From assembly GCA_947088345.1 (NCBI GenBank), contig CAMUGE010000003.1:62001-126000 (forward strand): a stretch of 64,000 bases of DNA. The letters run 5' to 3'. Under the pieces are notes generated by a model. The model did not search any database. It had not been told where the DNA came from and was given only the letters and a program-made list of their open reading frames with translations. Source of the DNA: an uncultured Roseburia sp. Its GTDB lineage: Bacteria > Bacillota > Clostridia > Lachnospirales > Lachnospiraceae. The position numbers and the translations under genes are program-made. Shown piece after piece: positions 45,807-53,614 of this stretch; positions within the stretch are counted from its first letter, which is position 1; each line of letters opens with the position of its first letter.

Positions 45807-45896
45807 CCTTTCTGTGAGTGCAGCACACCTTATATACAAAAATAAAGTGTGCAGTTAGATTGTTGTATTTCTAACTTACACACTTTATTTTACACT

Positions 45897-46411
45897 CCTC
45901 GATTTATATTACAAACACTGAATCTGATGTAACACTTTATAGATATTGATACAATTTTAACATCAAATCTGCCTGTAATCAAGGGCGAGTTTGCTAAAAT
46001 GAAGAAAATTGGTACACAATATTATAATAAACGGCATTTTTATAGCATATCAGCGGCTCATTGGACGGCATGGATGTAACACTCTCTATAAAGTGTGCAG
46101 ATATCCTTATATGTGCCTCCGTGCGCACGGAGGCACAGGATCCCCAGACAGTAACCTGCTGGGGATCCTGTGCTGCTTTATGGACAGATTCAAACTCAGT
46201 AATCTGTTTGGCTTTGAATGAGTAACTTTTCGTTCATTAGCTATCGTCTTAATTATGCCAGCGTTGAAAGGGATCTTAATATCGGCAAGCATCCTAAAAT
46301 AAAAGATTTAATATAATACGCAGCTTGCCAGAACCCTGATTTTCGTTCGTCAGGCGGTAAATTATGCCGCCTGACTCCACAACAAAAATAAAAATCTTAG
46401 TAGGGAATACC
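45897..46411. other. Noncoding stretch between the IS remnant and the 46412 gene
   Basis: About 510 bases without a credible gene. It contains a 26-bp palindrome and an adjacent 13-bp inverted repeat (46112-46172), and a short block resembling the IS end (near 46070-46100). A small frame at 46009-46221 has no ribosome binding site or family signal. Confidence 0.4.
46112..46172. repeat. Adjoining palindrome and inverted repeat
   Basis: GTGCCTCCGTGC (46113-46124) is followed directly by its reverse complement (46125-46136), forming a perfect palindrome. CACAGGATCCCCA (46134-46146) pairs with TGGGGATCCTGTG (46160-46172). The two structures share four bases, so as RNA they would compete. Confidence 0.75.
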
Positions 46412-47014
46412 ATGATAAAAAACAAGAACAAAACTAACAACCGCCAGAACAGAAATGCCCGAAAATCCGGCAGAAAAATGCGAAGCCCCAATCTACCGGG
46501 CAAGCCTGTGTTTGAAGAGACAAGGTTAGAATTTTCACCCGGGCTGGATCTTCTCCAGGAGACTAATTATGGCCTTCAAACTATCATTGACAAGGCGCAC
46601 TGCAACCAGGTTTTCCAGGTCCAAAAGAAGCGCACGTATACACTGAGGTTGGGAGTCCATAGCAGCAAAAAGGCGGCGGGCGCATTTGATGAATATACGA
46701 CCGTGGCCTGCTTCATCCCGATTGAATACGCCGCGGAACAGCGCATCACCTGTTTCTTTGGGTCGGAAGAACATCAGGCGTGTTTCATGGACACTGTCTG
46801 GCTGAAGGCAGAAAAGCCGTTCAAAATCGTCCACGTGTTTGGCTCGGCGGTATTGGAATCCAACAGCGATTCGCTGAAAATGCCACTGGGGTTTGAGGAT
46901 ACCAGCGACAGGGATGGACAGATGGTTATTTTTCGGCGTGGCAGCAGCGAGGACAACCCGCCTTGCAGTGTATTCCGGTTTGACCTCCTGCGGATACGGG
47001 TAGAAATTGTATAA
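46412..47014 (+). CDS. Hypothetical accessory protein
   Basis: A 200-residue protein starting MIKNKNKTNNRQNRNARKSGRK, with a highly basic N-terminus. TAGGG precedes the ATG. The rest is mixed alpha/beta (LDLLQETNYGLQTIIDKAHC, VVACFIPIEYAAEQ-like, FGSAVLESNSDSLKMPLGF). There is no signal peptide or known motif. Base composition differs from the neighbouring AT-rich DNA, which suggests separate acquisition. No function can be given. Confidence 0.5.
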   Translation: MIKNKNKTNNRQNRNARKSGRKMRSPNLPGKPVFEETRLEFSPGLDLLQETNYGLQTIIDKAHCNQVFQVQKKRTYTLRLGVHSSKKAAGAFDEYTTVACFIPIEYAAEQRITCFFGSEEHQACFMDTVWLKAEKPFKIVHVFGSAVLESNSDSLKMPLGFEDTSDRDGQMVIFRRGSSEDNPPCSVFRFDLLRIRVEIV

Positions 47015-47033
47015 GCAAACCAGGCATTTCCAT

Positions 47034-47067
47034 AGCGCCGCCGCAACGTTTTATCTGCAGCGGCGCT
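47034..47067 (+). terminator. Probable terminator of the 46412 gene
   Basis: AGCGCCGC (47034-47041) pairs with GCGGCGCT (47060-47067), 20 bases after the stop. The T-rich run after it is broken (TTCTCTCGTATTTT). Confidence 0.5.
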
Positions 47068-47143
47068 TTCTCTCGTATTTTAAGTGTGCGTGGCAATAGC
47101 GGAAATCCGCAATCTGCGTATCTTTATGTGTTCCAGCAACACC
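47068..47143. other. Noncoding spacer between the 46412 terminator and the variable-domain fragment
   Basis: About 76 bases with no gene or clear signal. On the minus strand it follows the stop codon of fragment A. Confidence 0.3.
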
Positions 47144-47362
47144 CTATCCACTTTTCCTCAAAGATCGGCACCGCACGGGCAACGCCAGCGGAGGGGGGAA
47201 ACCGTAGTAACGGCCCGAATCACCTGCAGTACCAACCTCTAAAGGCGTAAACCGCCAACGATACGCAAGCGACGCAGAAATAGACGTACGCGACCAGCCG
47301 TAGCCGTTGTAGCCGATGTTGTTGACATTACCACCAGGGAGATTAACATACCTGCTACGAAC
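47144..47362 (-). pseudogene. C-terminal fragment of a variable surface-domain protein (copy A)
   Basis: 73 codons open without a start, ending at a TAG (47146-47144). The peptide runs VRSRYVNLPGGNVNNIGYNG, WSRTSISASLAYRW and SGRYYGFPPPLALPVRC. The pattern WSRT...AYRW...GRYYGF..VRC is that of FISUMP-like / formylglycine-enzyme-like lectin domains found at the C-terminus of proteins that diversity-generating retroelements alter. A 45-bp block at 47159-47203 is shared with copy B at 48292-48335. No start, upstream domains or reverse transcriptase are present, so it is a remnant. Confidence 0.6.
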
Positions 47363-47598
47363 AAAAGCCAGAAAGCACAGACAATGTGGGTAAAGAAGTT
47401 CCTTATTTTAGTGTCAGCCGTAGCCAAAACTAATTTTCTAACCTTCCAGATTCACCTGGCTGAATCATAAAAAGGGTAACTTCACGATCTTTGAATAGAG
47501 AATCTTTGATGGCTGGAGCATGACCTCAATCGCCACCTGCAGAACCCATGGATATTTTATCCACAGTTTTTACTCTAACATATCGACACACCGCCCCA
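47363..47598. other. Noncoding interval between the copy A fragment and the toxin gene
   Basis: About 235 bases. Frames that continue copy A upstream are broken, and no ribosome binding site was seen. Nothing else stands out. Confidence 0.3.
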
Positions 47599-47931
47599 TT
47601 ATCTCAGGATATTCTCATAACCCTGCAAATCATGATATATACCATCTACGCGTACTATGTCATCTATAATTTTATACAGCATGAAATACCGGTGGCGTTT
47701 CAGGTGAATTGTCCGATAACCTAAAGCGTGCAATTTAGAATTATCACACAACTTGAGACTGTCTGCTATGCCGGAAAGTCTCTGGGCAGTCTCTTTCATA
47801 TCCCGCTCGACGCTATATGCAGCTTGTGCATTGTTCAGTTCAAAGAAAAGATAGTCGAGGATGTTTTTCAGATGTTCTTTGGCATCATCCGTAAATATAA
47901 CCTTAAAACCCGTATCTTTGTTCCAGCCCAT
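47599..47931 (-). CDS. RelE/ParE-type toxin
   Basis: A 110-residue protein of the type II toxin superfamily (GFKVIFTDDAKEHLKNILDYL, RLSGIADSLKLCDNS, YRTIHLKRHRYFMLYKIIDDIVRVDGIYHDLQGYENIL). RelE/ParE toxins block translation or gyrase; which applies is not clear. ATG at 47931 has an AGAGGTG site and overlaps the antitoxin by 29 bases, as is normal for such pairs; longer starts read into the antitoxin gene. Confidence 0.85.
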   Translation of the reverse strand: MGWNKDTGFKVIFTDDAKEHLKNILDYLFFELNNAQAAYSVERDMKETAQRLSGIADSLKLCDNSKLHALGYRTIHLKRHRYFMLYKIIDDIVRVDGIYHDLQGYENILR

Positions 47932-48163
47932 TGAACACCTCTTCCGCACTGCTGTATTCCCCGGCAGCATACTGTTTCTCAGCCGCCTCAATATCTCGCA
48001 TAAAATCTTCTGCTGACATAGACTTGAGAGAGTGCCCAACCGCTTCATCAGCCAACTCAAGTTCATGACGCTTGGAAAGTTTCTTCGCAAAATCCTGTAT
48101 CTTAACCAAATCCGCCTCTGGCAAAGTTTTCATCATGGAAATTGTATTCTCAAGAGTACTCAT
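47903..48163 (-). CDS. Antitoxin partner of the RelE/ParE-type toxin
   Basis: An 86-residue acidic protein (MSTLENTISMMKTLPEADLVKIQDFAKKL, later AEDFMRDIEAAEKQYAAGEYSSAEEVFNG). The last half is a typical toxin-binding, Glu/Ala-rich helix. The ATG with GGAGGATGGTT is at 48163. It probably binds its own promoter, where direct repeats overlap the -10/-35 elements. Confidence 0.82.
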   Translation of the reverse strand: MSTLENTISMMKTLPEADLVKIQDFAKKLSKRHELELADEAVGHSLKSMSAEDFMRDIEAAEKQYAAGEYSSAEEVFNGLEQRYGF

Positions 48164-48199
48164 AACCATCCTCCTCTCTCATTTTCGAATAATTCAATA

Positions 48200-48243
48200 A
48201 GCATACCTAGTTTTATTATAACATCTTATGCCTAGAGTATAAA
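48200..48243 (-). promoter_or_regulatory. Promoter and operator of the toxin-antitoxin operon
   Basis: On the minus strand TTTATA (48243-48238) and perfect TATAAT (48220-48215) are 17 bases apart. CTAGGCATAAG (48235-48225) and CTAGGTATGCT (48210-48200) form an imperfect direct repeat around the -10 box, a likely autoregulation site. Confidence 0.65.
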
Positions 48244-48284
48244 CTGTTTTTTGCAAAAATGCGATTCAAATTTTTCGGCAAAAC

Positions 48285-48404
48285 CTTCTTCCAAAGATCG
48301 GCACCGCACGGGCAATGCCAGCGGAGGGGGAAACCATACCAACGATGGTTGCTGTTGGACGGATTAACGTTCGCGGAGTTTGAGTTGAGGTAGTAAGCAG
48401 CATT
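48285..48404 (-). pseudogene. C-terminal fragment of a variable surface-domain protein (copy B)
   Basis: The frame reads NAAYYLNSNSANVNPSN, then RWYGFPLRW, the same domain end as copy A. The shared block 48292-48335 differs from copy A by one substitution and one missing C in a poly-C run, which puts the ends in different frames. Many AAC/AAT Asn codons occur before the block, as in template repeats, but copies A and B do not differ only at adenines. It is fused on its right to a recombinase remnant at about 48400. Confidence 0.6.
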
Positions 48405-48873
48405 TGTGGAAGCGTTCAACCAAATGCTGGGCGATAAAGAACAATATATTGCCCGGTTTGAGAAAATGCTGCCTTTGCTAGCCGACACCAGTAAGCTGGA
48501 AAAACAACTGGCTGGAGCCCAAAATAAACATGGTAGCATGATGAACAGCCTGCGTCTTTATATGGAAGAAAACACCCGGCAAATCCAAGACCAAGAGGAA
48601 TATAACCGCCACTTCTCCAAACTGGATGCAGAATGTAAAAAGGCTGAGGAGGAAATCGAGTCTATCCGAAAAAAGATCCTGTCACAATCAGGCAGGAAGG
48701 AGCAGATTCGTCGCTGTTTGGATGAACTGCGGCAGTGTGGGGATATTCTGGAGGAATTTAACCTTGATTTGTGGAATTCCATGATTGAATCCGTAACAGT
48801 ATGCGCTGACGAAAAACAGGTATTCTTATTCCGGGATCTATTTTATGGCATTATATCATGTAACGAGGTGTAG
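48400..48873 (+). pseudogene. C-terminal remnant of a large serine recombinase
   Basis: An open frame of about 157 codons with no true start; it joins copy B at its left end. It contains a long coiled-coil (LADTSKLEKQLAGAQNKHGSM, NRHFSKLDAECKKAEEEIES) and ends LWNSMIESVTVCADEKQVFLFRD, the typical tail of TnpX-type/large serine integrases. The catalytic N-terminal resolvase domain is missing. It is the relic of an integrative element. Confidence 0.75.
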
Positions 48874-49347
48874 AGATGCTGGGTGCAAGTGGGTGCATCT
48901 TGCCGATAGTCGATACCTGTAATTTATAATTATGTAGAGGCATGGTGCAGAGGCTTTATAGTGTATCATCTGTGACGTCTACACACAAAAGAAAAACCGC
49001 AAAGGCTCTGCGACCTCTACGGTTATAGGAGATATATATTCTGTTAAGTGGAGATTGGGATAAGGCTTGCAGGTTACATGGACAAGCTGTTTATCCCCGT
49101 GCAGGACTGGTTCAATGAGATGCACGCCAACAATAGTGGTATCGGTATTATCAATGCTCCATCTGCTGAAGAATAGGAAGAAATGTTTCAAGAACGCTTA
49201 AAACAGAAGCATTCAGATAAAGAAAAAACGGCATAGTCACTAAAACTATACCGTAATTTAATACAGGGTTGCCTTTGTACCTTTCACTTCCTTATGTGAA
49301 AGGTACGAACGGTTTCCCTCTCTGTCCTTTCGATAAGTACGCAGATC
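48874..49347. other. Degenerate interval between the recombinase relic and spoIIIAH
   Basis: It contains the pseudogene at 49069-49236 and a long imperfect inverted structure (GTAGAGGC at 48933-48940 with a partner around 49002-49020). No intact gene was seen. It ends just after the spoIIIA operon. Confidence 0.4.
49069..49236 (+). pseudogene. Mobile-element protein remnant with in-frame stop
   Basis: The frame AGYMDKLFIPVQDWFNEMHA, NNSGIGIINAPSAEE, stop (49174-49176), then EEMFQERLKQKHSDKEKTA and a second stop at 49234. The helical, charged ending suggests the C-terminus of an accessory protein of conjugative elements. The family cannot be assigned from the sequence. Confidence 0.4.
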
Positions 49348-50208
49348 TCAATTGACTTCTTCCACTACAATCGGCGTAATCACAATCTGCTCTGCCGGAA
49401 TATTCGTCTTTCTCTTTACAATATCCTCCACCTGCGCGCGTTTTGCATCGGTTACTTCCCCCATGTTCAGCACAACGTCACAGTTATCGTCGATAATACT
49501 GATCACAACATCCGTAAACCCTTTTGCCTCGAGCAGCATCTCTGCGGCCGCTTCACGCTCCGCAATATCGGTCAGCGCCACCATCTTATCAACCGCATCC
49601 TGCTTTAGTTCATCCGCAATTGCAGTATTATTAATAATCTCAAGCAGCGCTTCCTTGTTTTTGGAACGTATCTGCTCACGGTTCAGTTTCATCTCAGCCG
49701 CATAATCAAGATTTGCAACAGCAGTGCTTGTAAGCACGGCTTCTCCCGGATTTTCCATATTCATGTCAACTGCGCCGTCTGTGGTATTTGGATCAGCAGC
49801 ATCCACACCGGCTGCAACAGCATCTGCACCGGCATCTGCCGCGCCGTCTGCTCCCGCGTCCGCCACTGCATCCGTCCCCATATCTGCGGCGCCGTCCGTG
49901 CCGGCGTCCGCCACCGCATCAGAGCCTGCAGCCTGGGCAGCGGCATCCTCAGGATTTGCGCTGTTTTCCTCCATCAAAGCCACTTCCGGCACTTCGTCGC
50001 CCGTCCCCTCGTCCGTAAAGATGTCGCCCTCCAGAAGAGTGTCCTCATCCGATATCTCATAATCAAGTTTTGTGGAATCCGCAGCTGCCTCGGCTGCAAC
50101 TTCTTTATCTCCCATGCTGCTGTTCATGTAGCTGAAATATCCTGCCACCGCAATCATGAGTGCAAGTGCCGTAATCACTAACTGATTTTTCCGGAATATC
50201 TTTTTCAC
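49348..50208 (-). CDS. spoIIIAH: Stage III sporulation protein AH
   Basis: A 286-residue mother-cell protein with one N-terminal span (VITALALMIAVAGYF). Its extracellular C-terminal domain (about 160-286) has the YscJ/FliF-like ring fold that pairs with SpoIIQ in the engulfment channel. Between the two lies an unusual Ala/Asp/Gly repeat (about 96-135). The start is GTG with GGAGGACGGAAC upstream. It is the last gene of the operon. Confidence 0.93.
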   Translation of the reverse strand: MKKIFRKNQLVITALALMIAVAGYFSYMNSSMGDKEVAAEAAADSTKLDYEISDEDTLLEGDIFTDEGTGDEVPEVALMEENSANPEDAAAQAAGSDAVADAGTDGAADMGTDAVADAGADGAADAGADAVAAGVDAADPNTTDGAVDMNMENPGEAVLTSTAVANLDYAAEMKLNREQIRSKNKEALLEIINNTAIADELKQDAVDKMVALTDIAEREAAAEMLLEAKGFTDVVISIIDDNCDVVLNMGEVTDAKRAQVEDIVKRKTNIPAEQIVITPIVVEEVN

Positions 50209-50266
50209 GTTCCGTCCTCCTTACTCCGTTCTTAGCTATCAATATTTTATGAGTGCAACTATGCCT

Positions 50267-50881
50267 TTATTCCTGTTTTGTGTTCATTGCCAGGACTTTT
50301 ATCCGATGCGCCTCAACGGGAAAAAGCGCTAAAACTGCTTCTGTGATCTCTGTCTTCACATAGGTATCCCCACCCCCCTCCGCCACAACGACAACGCCCT
50401 TGATCACCGGCAGCAATTCTTTATTCACATACGGATATTGCCCGTCCCCGTTTTCCACATAAACAGTACTTCCGTTTAAACTGTTCTCCTGCACTGATCT
50501 CATTCCGCCTGCTCCGTCATCCTCCGTCACAGTCGATGCGCTCCTCGCCGAATCTTTCTCCACAACACTCTCCCCGCTGTCCTCTATCGTAATCATAACT
50601 TTTACATCCCCTACCCCGTCCATCTGATTCAATGTATGCTCCAGTCTCTTTTCCAGATTCTCCGCATAATCCTGCCCGAAATCACTGCTGCTGACAGTCG
50701 CATCCTCCGGCTCCTTTGGCGCAGCGGCAGTATCTGTCGATTTTTTCTTCGCTCCTGTTGGCATCACAACAACCAAAAGAAGCACACCCATCAGAGCCAG
50801 TACCACCCAGTCGCTCTTTTTGATTTGTTTCGTTTTGATTTTTTCCAAAATTTTTTTGAAATCCGGCATAATCATCTTCAT
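50267..50881 (-). CDS. spoIIIAG: Stage III sporulation protein AG
   Basis: A 204-residue protein with an N-terminal span (WVVLALMGVLLLVVVMPTG) and a C-terminal ring-building domain (LEKRLEHTLNQMDGVGDVKVMITI). It forms a large ring in the SpoIIIA-SpoIIQ channel. Two further ATG codons (M3, M5) are close to the first; AAAGGA fits M3 better. It precedes spoIIIAH by 58 bases. Confidence 0.92.
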   Translation of the reverse strand: MKMIMPDFKKILEKIKTKQIKKSDWVVLALMGVLLLVVVMPTGAKKKSTDTAAAPKEPEDATVSSSDFGQDYAENLEKRLEHTLNQMDGVGDVKVMITIEDSGESVVEKDSARSASTVTEDDGAGGMRSVQENSLNGSTVYVENGDGQYPYVNKELLPVIKGVVVVAEGGGDTYVKTEITEAVLALFPVEAHRIKVLAMNTKQE

Positions 50882-50923
50882 TCCTTTCCATCCGATTTCA
50901 TCGAAAGCGCCCCGGCAAAACTG

Positions 50924-51457
50924 CTATGCCGGACAGATCAGGATCTGTTCCTCTCCAATCTGATAGTATTCTGAGATCTTCTCGCGCAGTTTATCGGAAT
51001 CCTGCACAATATCTGTTTTTTTTATCTGCACTTTCTCTATAGTAACAGCATCCGTATGCTTTCCGGACACAGCAACGACCACCTCCTCAAGAACATATTC
51101 TTCCGAAAGCCGCACCGACACCTCTTTTACAACATAACCATCCGCCTCTGCAATCTGTCTGATATCGGCGGCAATCGCCGATTCATATTTGCCGATATAA
51201 AAATCATTCTGTACAAACTTAATTTTTGCAGTATCCTGCGACAGCTCCGAAAGGCTGTTTGTAATTGTTTCATACTGTACCAGATCAAAAAAAGTATCGC
51301 TGTCAAAGACAATCGATAGTACCGGGGATAAAAATGCAGCTGCAAGTATCACCTCGGAGAAAAAACGTATATATTTTTCAAAAGTGCTGCCGGAGACAAG
51401 AAATAAAAGTAGTGTCAACAGTAAAAACAGTACAAAAAAGCTTCGTATCCAATCCAT
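50924..51457 (-). CDS. spoIIIAF: Stage III sporulation protein AF
   Basis: A 177-residue protein with two N-terminal spans (SFFVLFLLLTLLLFLVSG and FFSEVILAAAFLSPVLSIVF). The C-terminal domain (about 80-177) is a ring-building-like fold of the channel proteins (ADIRQIAEADGYVVKEVSVRL). It starts MDWIRSFF after GGGAGG and is the sixth gene of the operon. Confidence 0.92.
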   Translation of the reverse strand: MDWIRSFFVLFLLLTLLLFLVSGSTFEKYIRFFSEVILAAAFLSPVLSIVFDSDTFFDLVQYETITNSLSELSQDTAKIKFVQNDFYIGKYESAIAADIRQIAEADGYVVKEVSVRLSEEYVLEEVVVAVSGKHTDAVTIEKVQIKKTDIVQDSDKLREKISEYYQIGEEQILICPA

Positions 51458-51478
51458 TTTTCCCTCCCGATATCAGCA

Positions 51479-52633
51479 TTAAGAAATGGAGACAGCCGTT
51501 GTCAGCGCGATTGTGAGAAAAAACAGAGCAAGACTGTAACCGGTCAGTTTAAAATACAGTTTCCCTCCCTCCGCCATCCCTTTCAAACATCCTATCATTC
51601 GTTTATCCGCAATCGGTTCGCTGACTGCCGCAGCAATTTTATAGAATAAAGAAAGAACAGCCATCTTAAACATAGGCATCATACCGATCGCAAGCAGGAA
51701 AAGCAGCGCAGCCACACCGACGCAGTTTTTAATCAAAACGCCGGAAGCAAACAGGATCTCACTGAACCCTTTGACCGTATTGCCAACCCCGGGTATCATA
51801 GATGCCGCTCTCGATGCGGTACCATAAAAAAAATGATCCTTTGCGGGCGCAATCAGACTCTGCACGACATTCAGCCCCAGCACAACGCCACAAGAGAGCT
51901 TCATCGTCCAACTGATCACACTTTTAATTAAATCCGCAAGACTGCTGAATTTCATATCTTCAAAAAAGTGATCAAACAACTCCAAAACAACATAGATGCG
52001 GATTCCCGGCATTAAAAACTTCAGAAAAACCCACTGGATCAAATAGATCGCGAGGAATGCAATCTGATAAAATCCTGCCGAAGTACTGGTTCCTGTGGAG
52101 AACACCAATGTCAGGCTGACAGCGGGAATCAGCGCGCGCATAAAATCAATGCTCTTCTGCAGCGCATTTTCCGCCAGCACATTAAAATTAGCGAATGATT
52201 TCAGCAGCATCACGCCAAGAACGCAGTAGACCAGCATAAAACTAAGCTGTGATACATGCGCAAGACGAAATACCCCGGTAAAATTTTTCAATATGGAAAA
52301 CGCAGCCGCAATCAGTACAATCTCTATTAAAAACTTCCGATTCGCATCTATTTCATAAAAAAATGCATCAAAAATCCAGTCCAGAATTTTAGAACCGTCA
52401 AATCCGGATACCCCGTCCTCCATCAGTTCGTCCACCATGCCGGAAAACGTCACTTTATCCTCTCCGGCAGACATACTGTCTTTCAGGAATTCGTCCAACT
52501 GTGTAAAATCCATCTGATCCTTCAAATCACGCATATAGTCGTCCTGCGCCTCTGACGCATAGACTGGCTGCGCGAACCAGAAAATCAGGCAAATTACACT
52601 GCCAATCAAAATCACTATGTTTTTCTTATTCAA
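51479..52633 (-). CDS. spoIIIAE: Stage III sporulation protein AE
   Basis: A 384-residue membrane protein with a cleavable-type signal (NKKNIVILIGSVICLIFWF...QPVYASEA) and about seven or eight further spans. It is the largest membrane component of the channel. The TTG at 52633 is preferred because AGGGG precedes it at six bases; the GTG at 52654 has no site. It follows spoIIIAD. Confidence 0.9.
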   Translation of the reverse strand: MNKKNIVILIGSVICLIFWFAQPVYASEAQDDYMRDLKDQMDFTQLDEFLKDSMSAGEDKVTFSGMVDELMEDGVSGFDGSKILDWIFDAFFYEIDANRKFLIEIVLIAAAFSILKNFTGVFRLAHVSQLSFMLVYCVLGVMLLKSFANFNVLAENALQKSIDFMRALIPAVSLTLVFSTGTSTSAGFYQIAFLAIYLIQWVFLKFLMPGIRIYVVLELFDHFFEDMKFSSLADLIKSVISWTMKLSCGVVLGLNVVQSLIAPAKDHFFYGTASRAASMIPGVGNTVKGFSEILFASGVLIKNCVGVAALLFLLAIGMMPMFKMAVLSLFYKIAAAVSEPIADKRMIGCLKGMAEGGKLYFKLTGYSLALFFLTIALTTAVSIS

Positions 52634-52660
52634 AAATATCCCCTGCCCTCCCACATACTT

Positions 52661-53044
52661 TTAAATCATACTGCTGATTGTCTCCAAAAACACTGTCAGT
52701 ACCGGTATGCTGATGACGAGAATTGTCATTTTTGCAAATATCTCAATCTGATTTCCGATTGCCGCGTATCCGGAGTCCTTACAGATATTCATGGCAAACT
52801 CTGCGATATAGGTAATTCCGATCATCTTAAGCAGCAGCATAATATAACGACTGTCAACCGGAAGCGCCTCCTCCAGCTTTTTTGCAAATTCCAGTATGGT
52901 CGAGAGTTTCGTGATAATATAGACAAAAATACAGATGCAGACGGAGAGGCTGATAAAGATACTGTATTCCGGCTTTTCTTTTCGCAGCAGGATTGCCAGC
53001 AGCGCGCCCGCTATTCCAAGCACTGCAATTTTTAAAATGTCCAT
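52661..53044 (-). CDS. spoIIIAD: Stage III sporulation protein AD
   Basis: A 127-residue protein with four hydrophobic segments (IAVLGIAGALLAILL, SIFISLSVCICIFVYII, MLLLKMIGITYIAEFAM, MTILVISIPVLTVFL). The start MDILKIAVLG has GGAGGTGAAAGGCG upstream; the frame opens further up, but into a repeat array. It belongs to the AC/AD/AE inner-membrane set of the channel. Confidence 0.9.
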   Translation of the reverse strand: MDILKIAVLGIAGALLAILLRKEKPEYSIFISLSVCICIFVYIITKLSTILEFAKKLEEALPVDSRYIMLLLKMIGITYIAEFAMNICKDSGYAAIGNQIEIFAKMTILVISIPVLTVFLETISSMI

Positions 53045-53061
53045 ACGCCTTTCACCTCCAA

Positions 53062-53396
53062 AGCGTGAAACTTGTTTCACAATTTGCTCTCTGGCATGAG
53101 CCTTACAAGTACTTTTCACGCTAACTCCCATGTCGCGGCTCTGCCGCGACTCAAGTCCAGATGAGAAATGCCGTATTTCAGGCATTTCTCAGTGTGAGAC
53201 TTAGAACTTTTTCGCGCGCGGACCTGTTTCGCGTTAGCGCCTCTGCTGCGAGCTTTAGAAGTTCTTCTCACACTAACCCCCATGATTCCGCTTTGCGGAA
53301 TCTCATATCAAGAGCGTGAGACTTAGTACTTGTTGGCGCGCGAACCTGTTTTCGGTTTTGCCCTTTGGCATGAGCCTTCCTAGTACTTTTCACGCT
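53062..53396 (-). repeat. Tandem hairpin repeat array between spoIIIAC and spoIIIAD
   Basis: Three units (53062-53122, 53192-53273, 53313-53396), each with outer arms of the type AGCGTGAGACTTAGTACTT and AGTACTTTTCACGCT. Spacers contain a common CCCATG followed by an 8-bp stem with a 3-base loop: 53132-53150 (GTCGCGGC/GCCGCGAC) and 53284-53302 (GATTCCGC/GCGGAATC). A further 11-bp hairpin lies at 53162-53191. Translated on the minus strand, units share SVKST.KAHA..Q..KQV, so the copies are recognisably related. Confidence 0.8.
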
Positions 53397-53397
53397 A

Positions 53398-53592
53398 CTA
53401 TAAAGCAAACAGCGACTGCATCGTCTCAAACAGTTCATAAATATAAGGAAGTATCCAAAACAATACAATTATTAGCCCCGCTAAACTTGTCAAAAATGCA
53501 TGTTCATCCCTGCCGCTGTGTTTTAAAACCTGACAGATAACTGTTACTAAAATACCGACTGCCGCAATTTTAAAAATCAAATTTACGCTCAT
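53398..53592 (-). CDS. spoIIIAC: Stage III sporulation protein AC
   Basis: A 64-residue protein with two spans (LIFKIAAVGILVTVICQVL and LAGLIIVLFWILPYI). ATG at 53592 is used; a TTG two codons earlier is possible, and no strong ribosome binding site was seen, which suggests translational coupling to spoIIIAB (22 bases upstream). It is separated from spoIIIAD by a 350-base repeat array. Confidence 0.9.
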   Translation of the reverse strand: MSVNLIFKIAAVGILVTVICQVLKHSGRDEHAFLTSLAGLIIVLFWILPYIYELFETMQSLFAL

Positions 53593-53614
53593 GTACAACT
53601 CGCTTTCTTCCCTG

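Larger units (their letters stand above)
45042..45896 (-). mobile_element. Remnant of an IS256-type insertion sequence
   Basis: The transposase remnant plus its 5' end. AAATAAAGTGTG (45840-45851) and CACACTTTATTT (45879-45890) form an inverted pair upstream of the gene, and GTGTAAAATAAAGTGTGT on the minus strand is a plausible terminal repeat. No matching end was found on the other side, so the element is truncated. A similar AAAGTGTGCAG stretch occurs at about 46091. Confidence 0.7.

Noticed and set aside
47599..48090. Longer toxin start at 48090
   Set aside because: The extra 53 codons read through the antitoxin gene out of frame and lack a ribosome binding site; ATG at 47931 is supported.
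47144..48404. Classical template/variable repeat pair of a diversity-generating retroelement
   Set aside because: The copies differ at all bases, not only adenines, and no reverse transcriptase is present, so only a remnant is claimed.
52661..53185. Longer SpoIIIAD reading frame (174 residues)
   Set aside because: The extra 47 residues come from the hairpin repeat array; GGAGGTG fits the shorter start at 53044.
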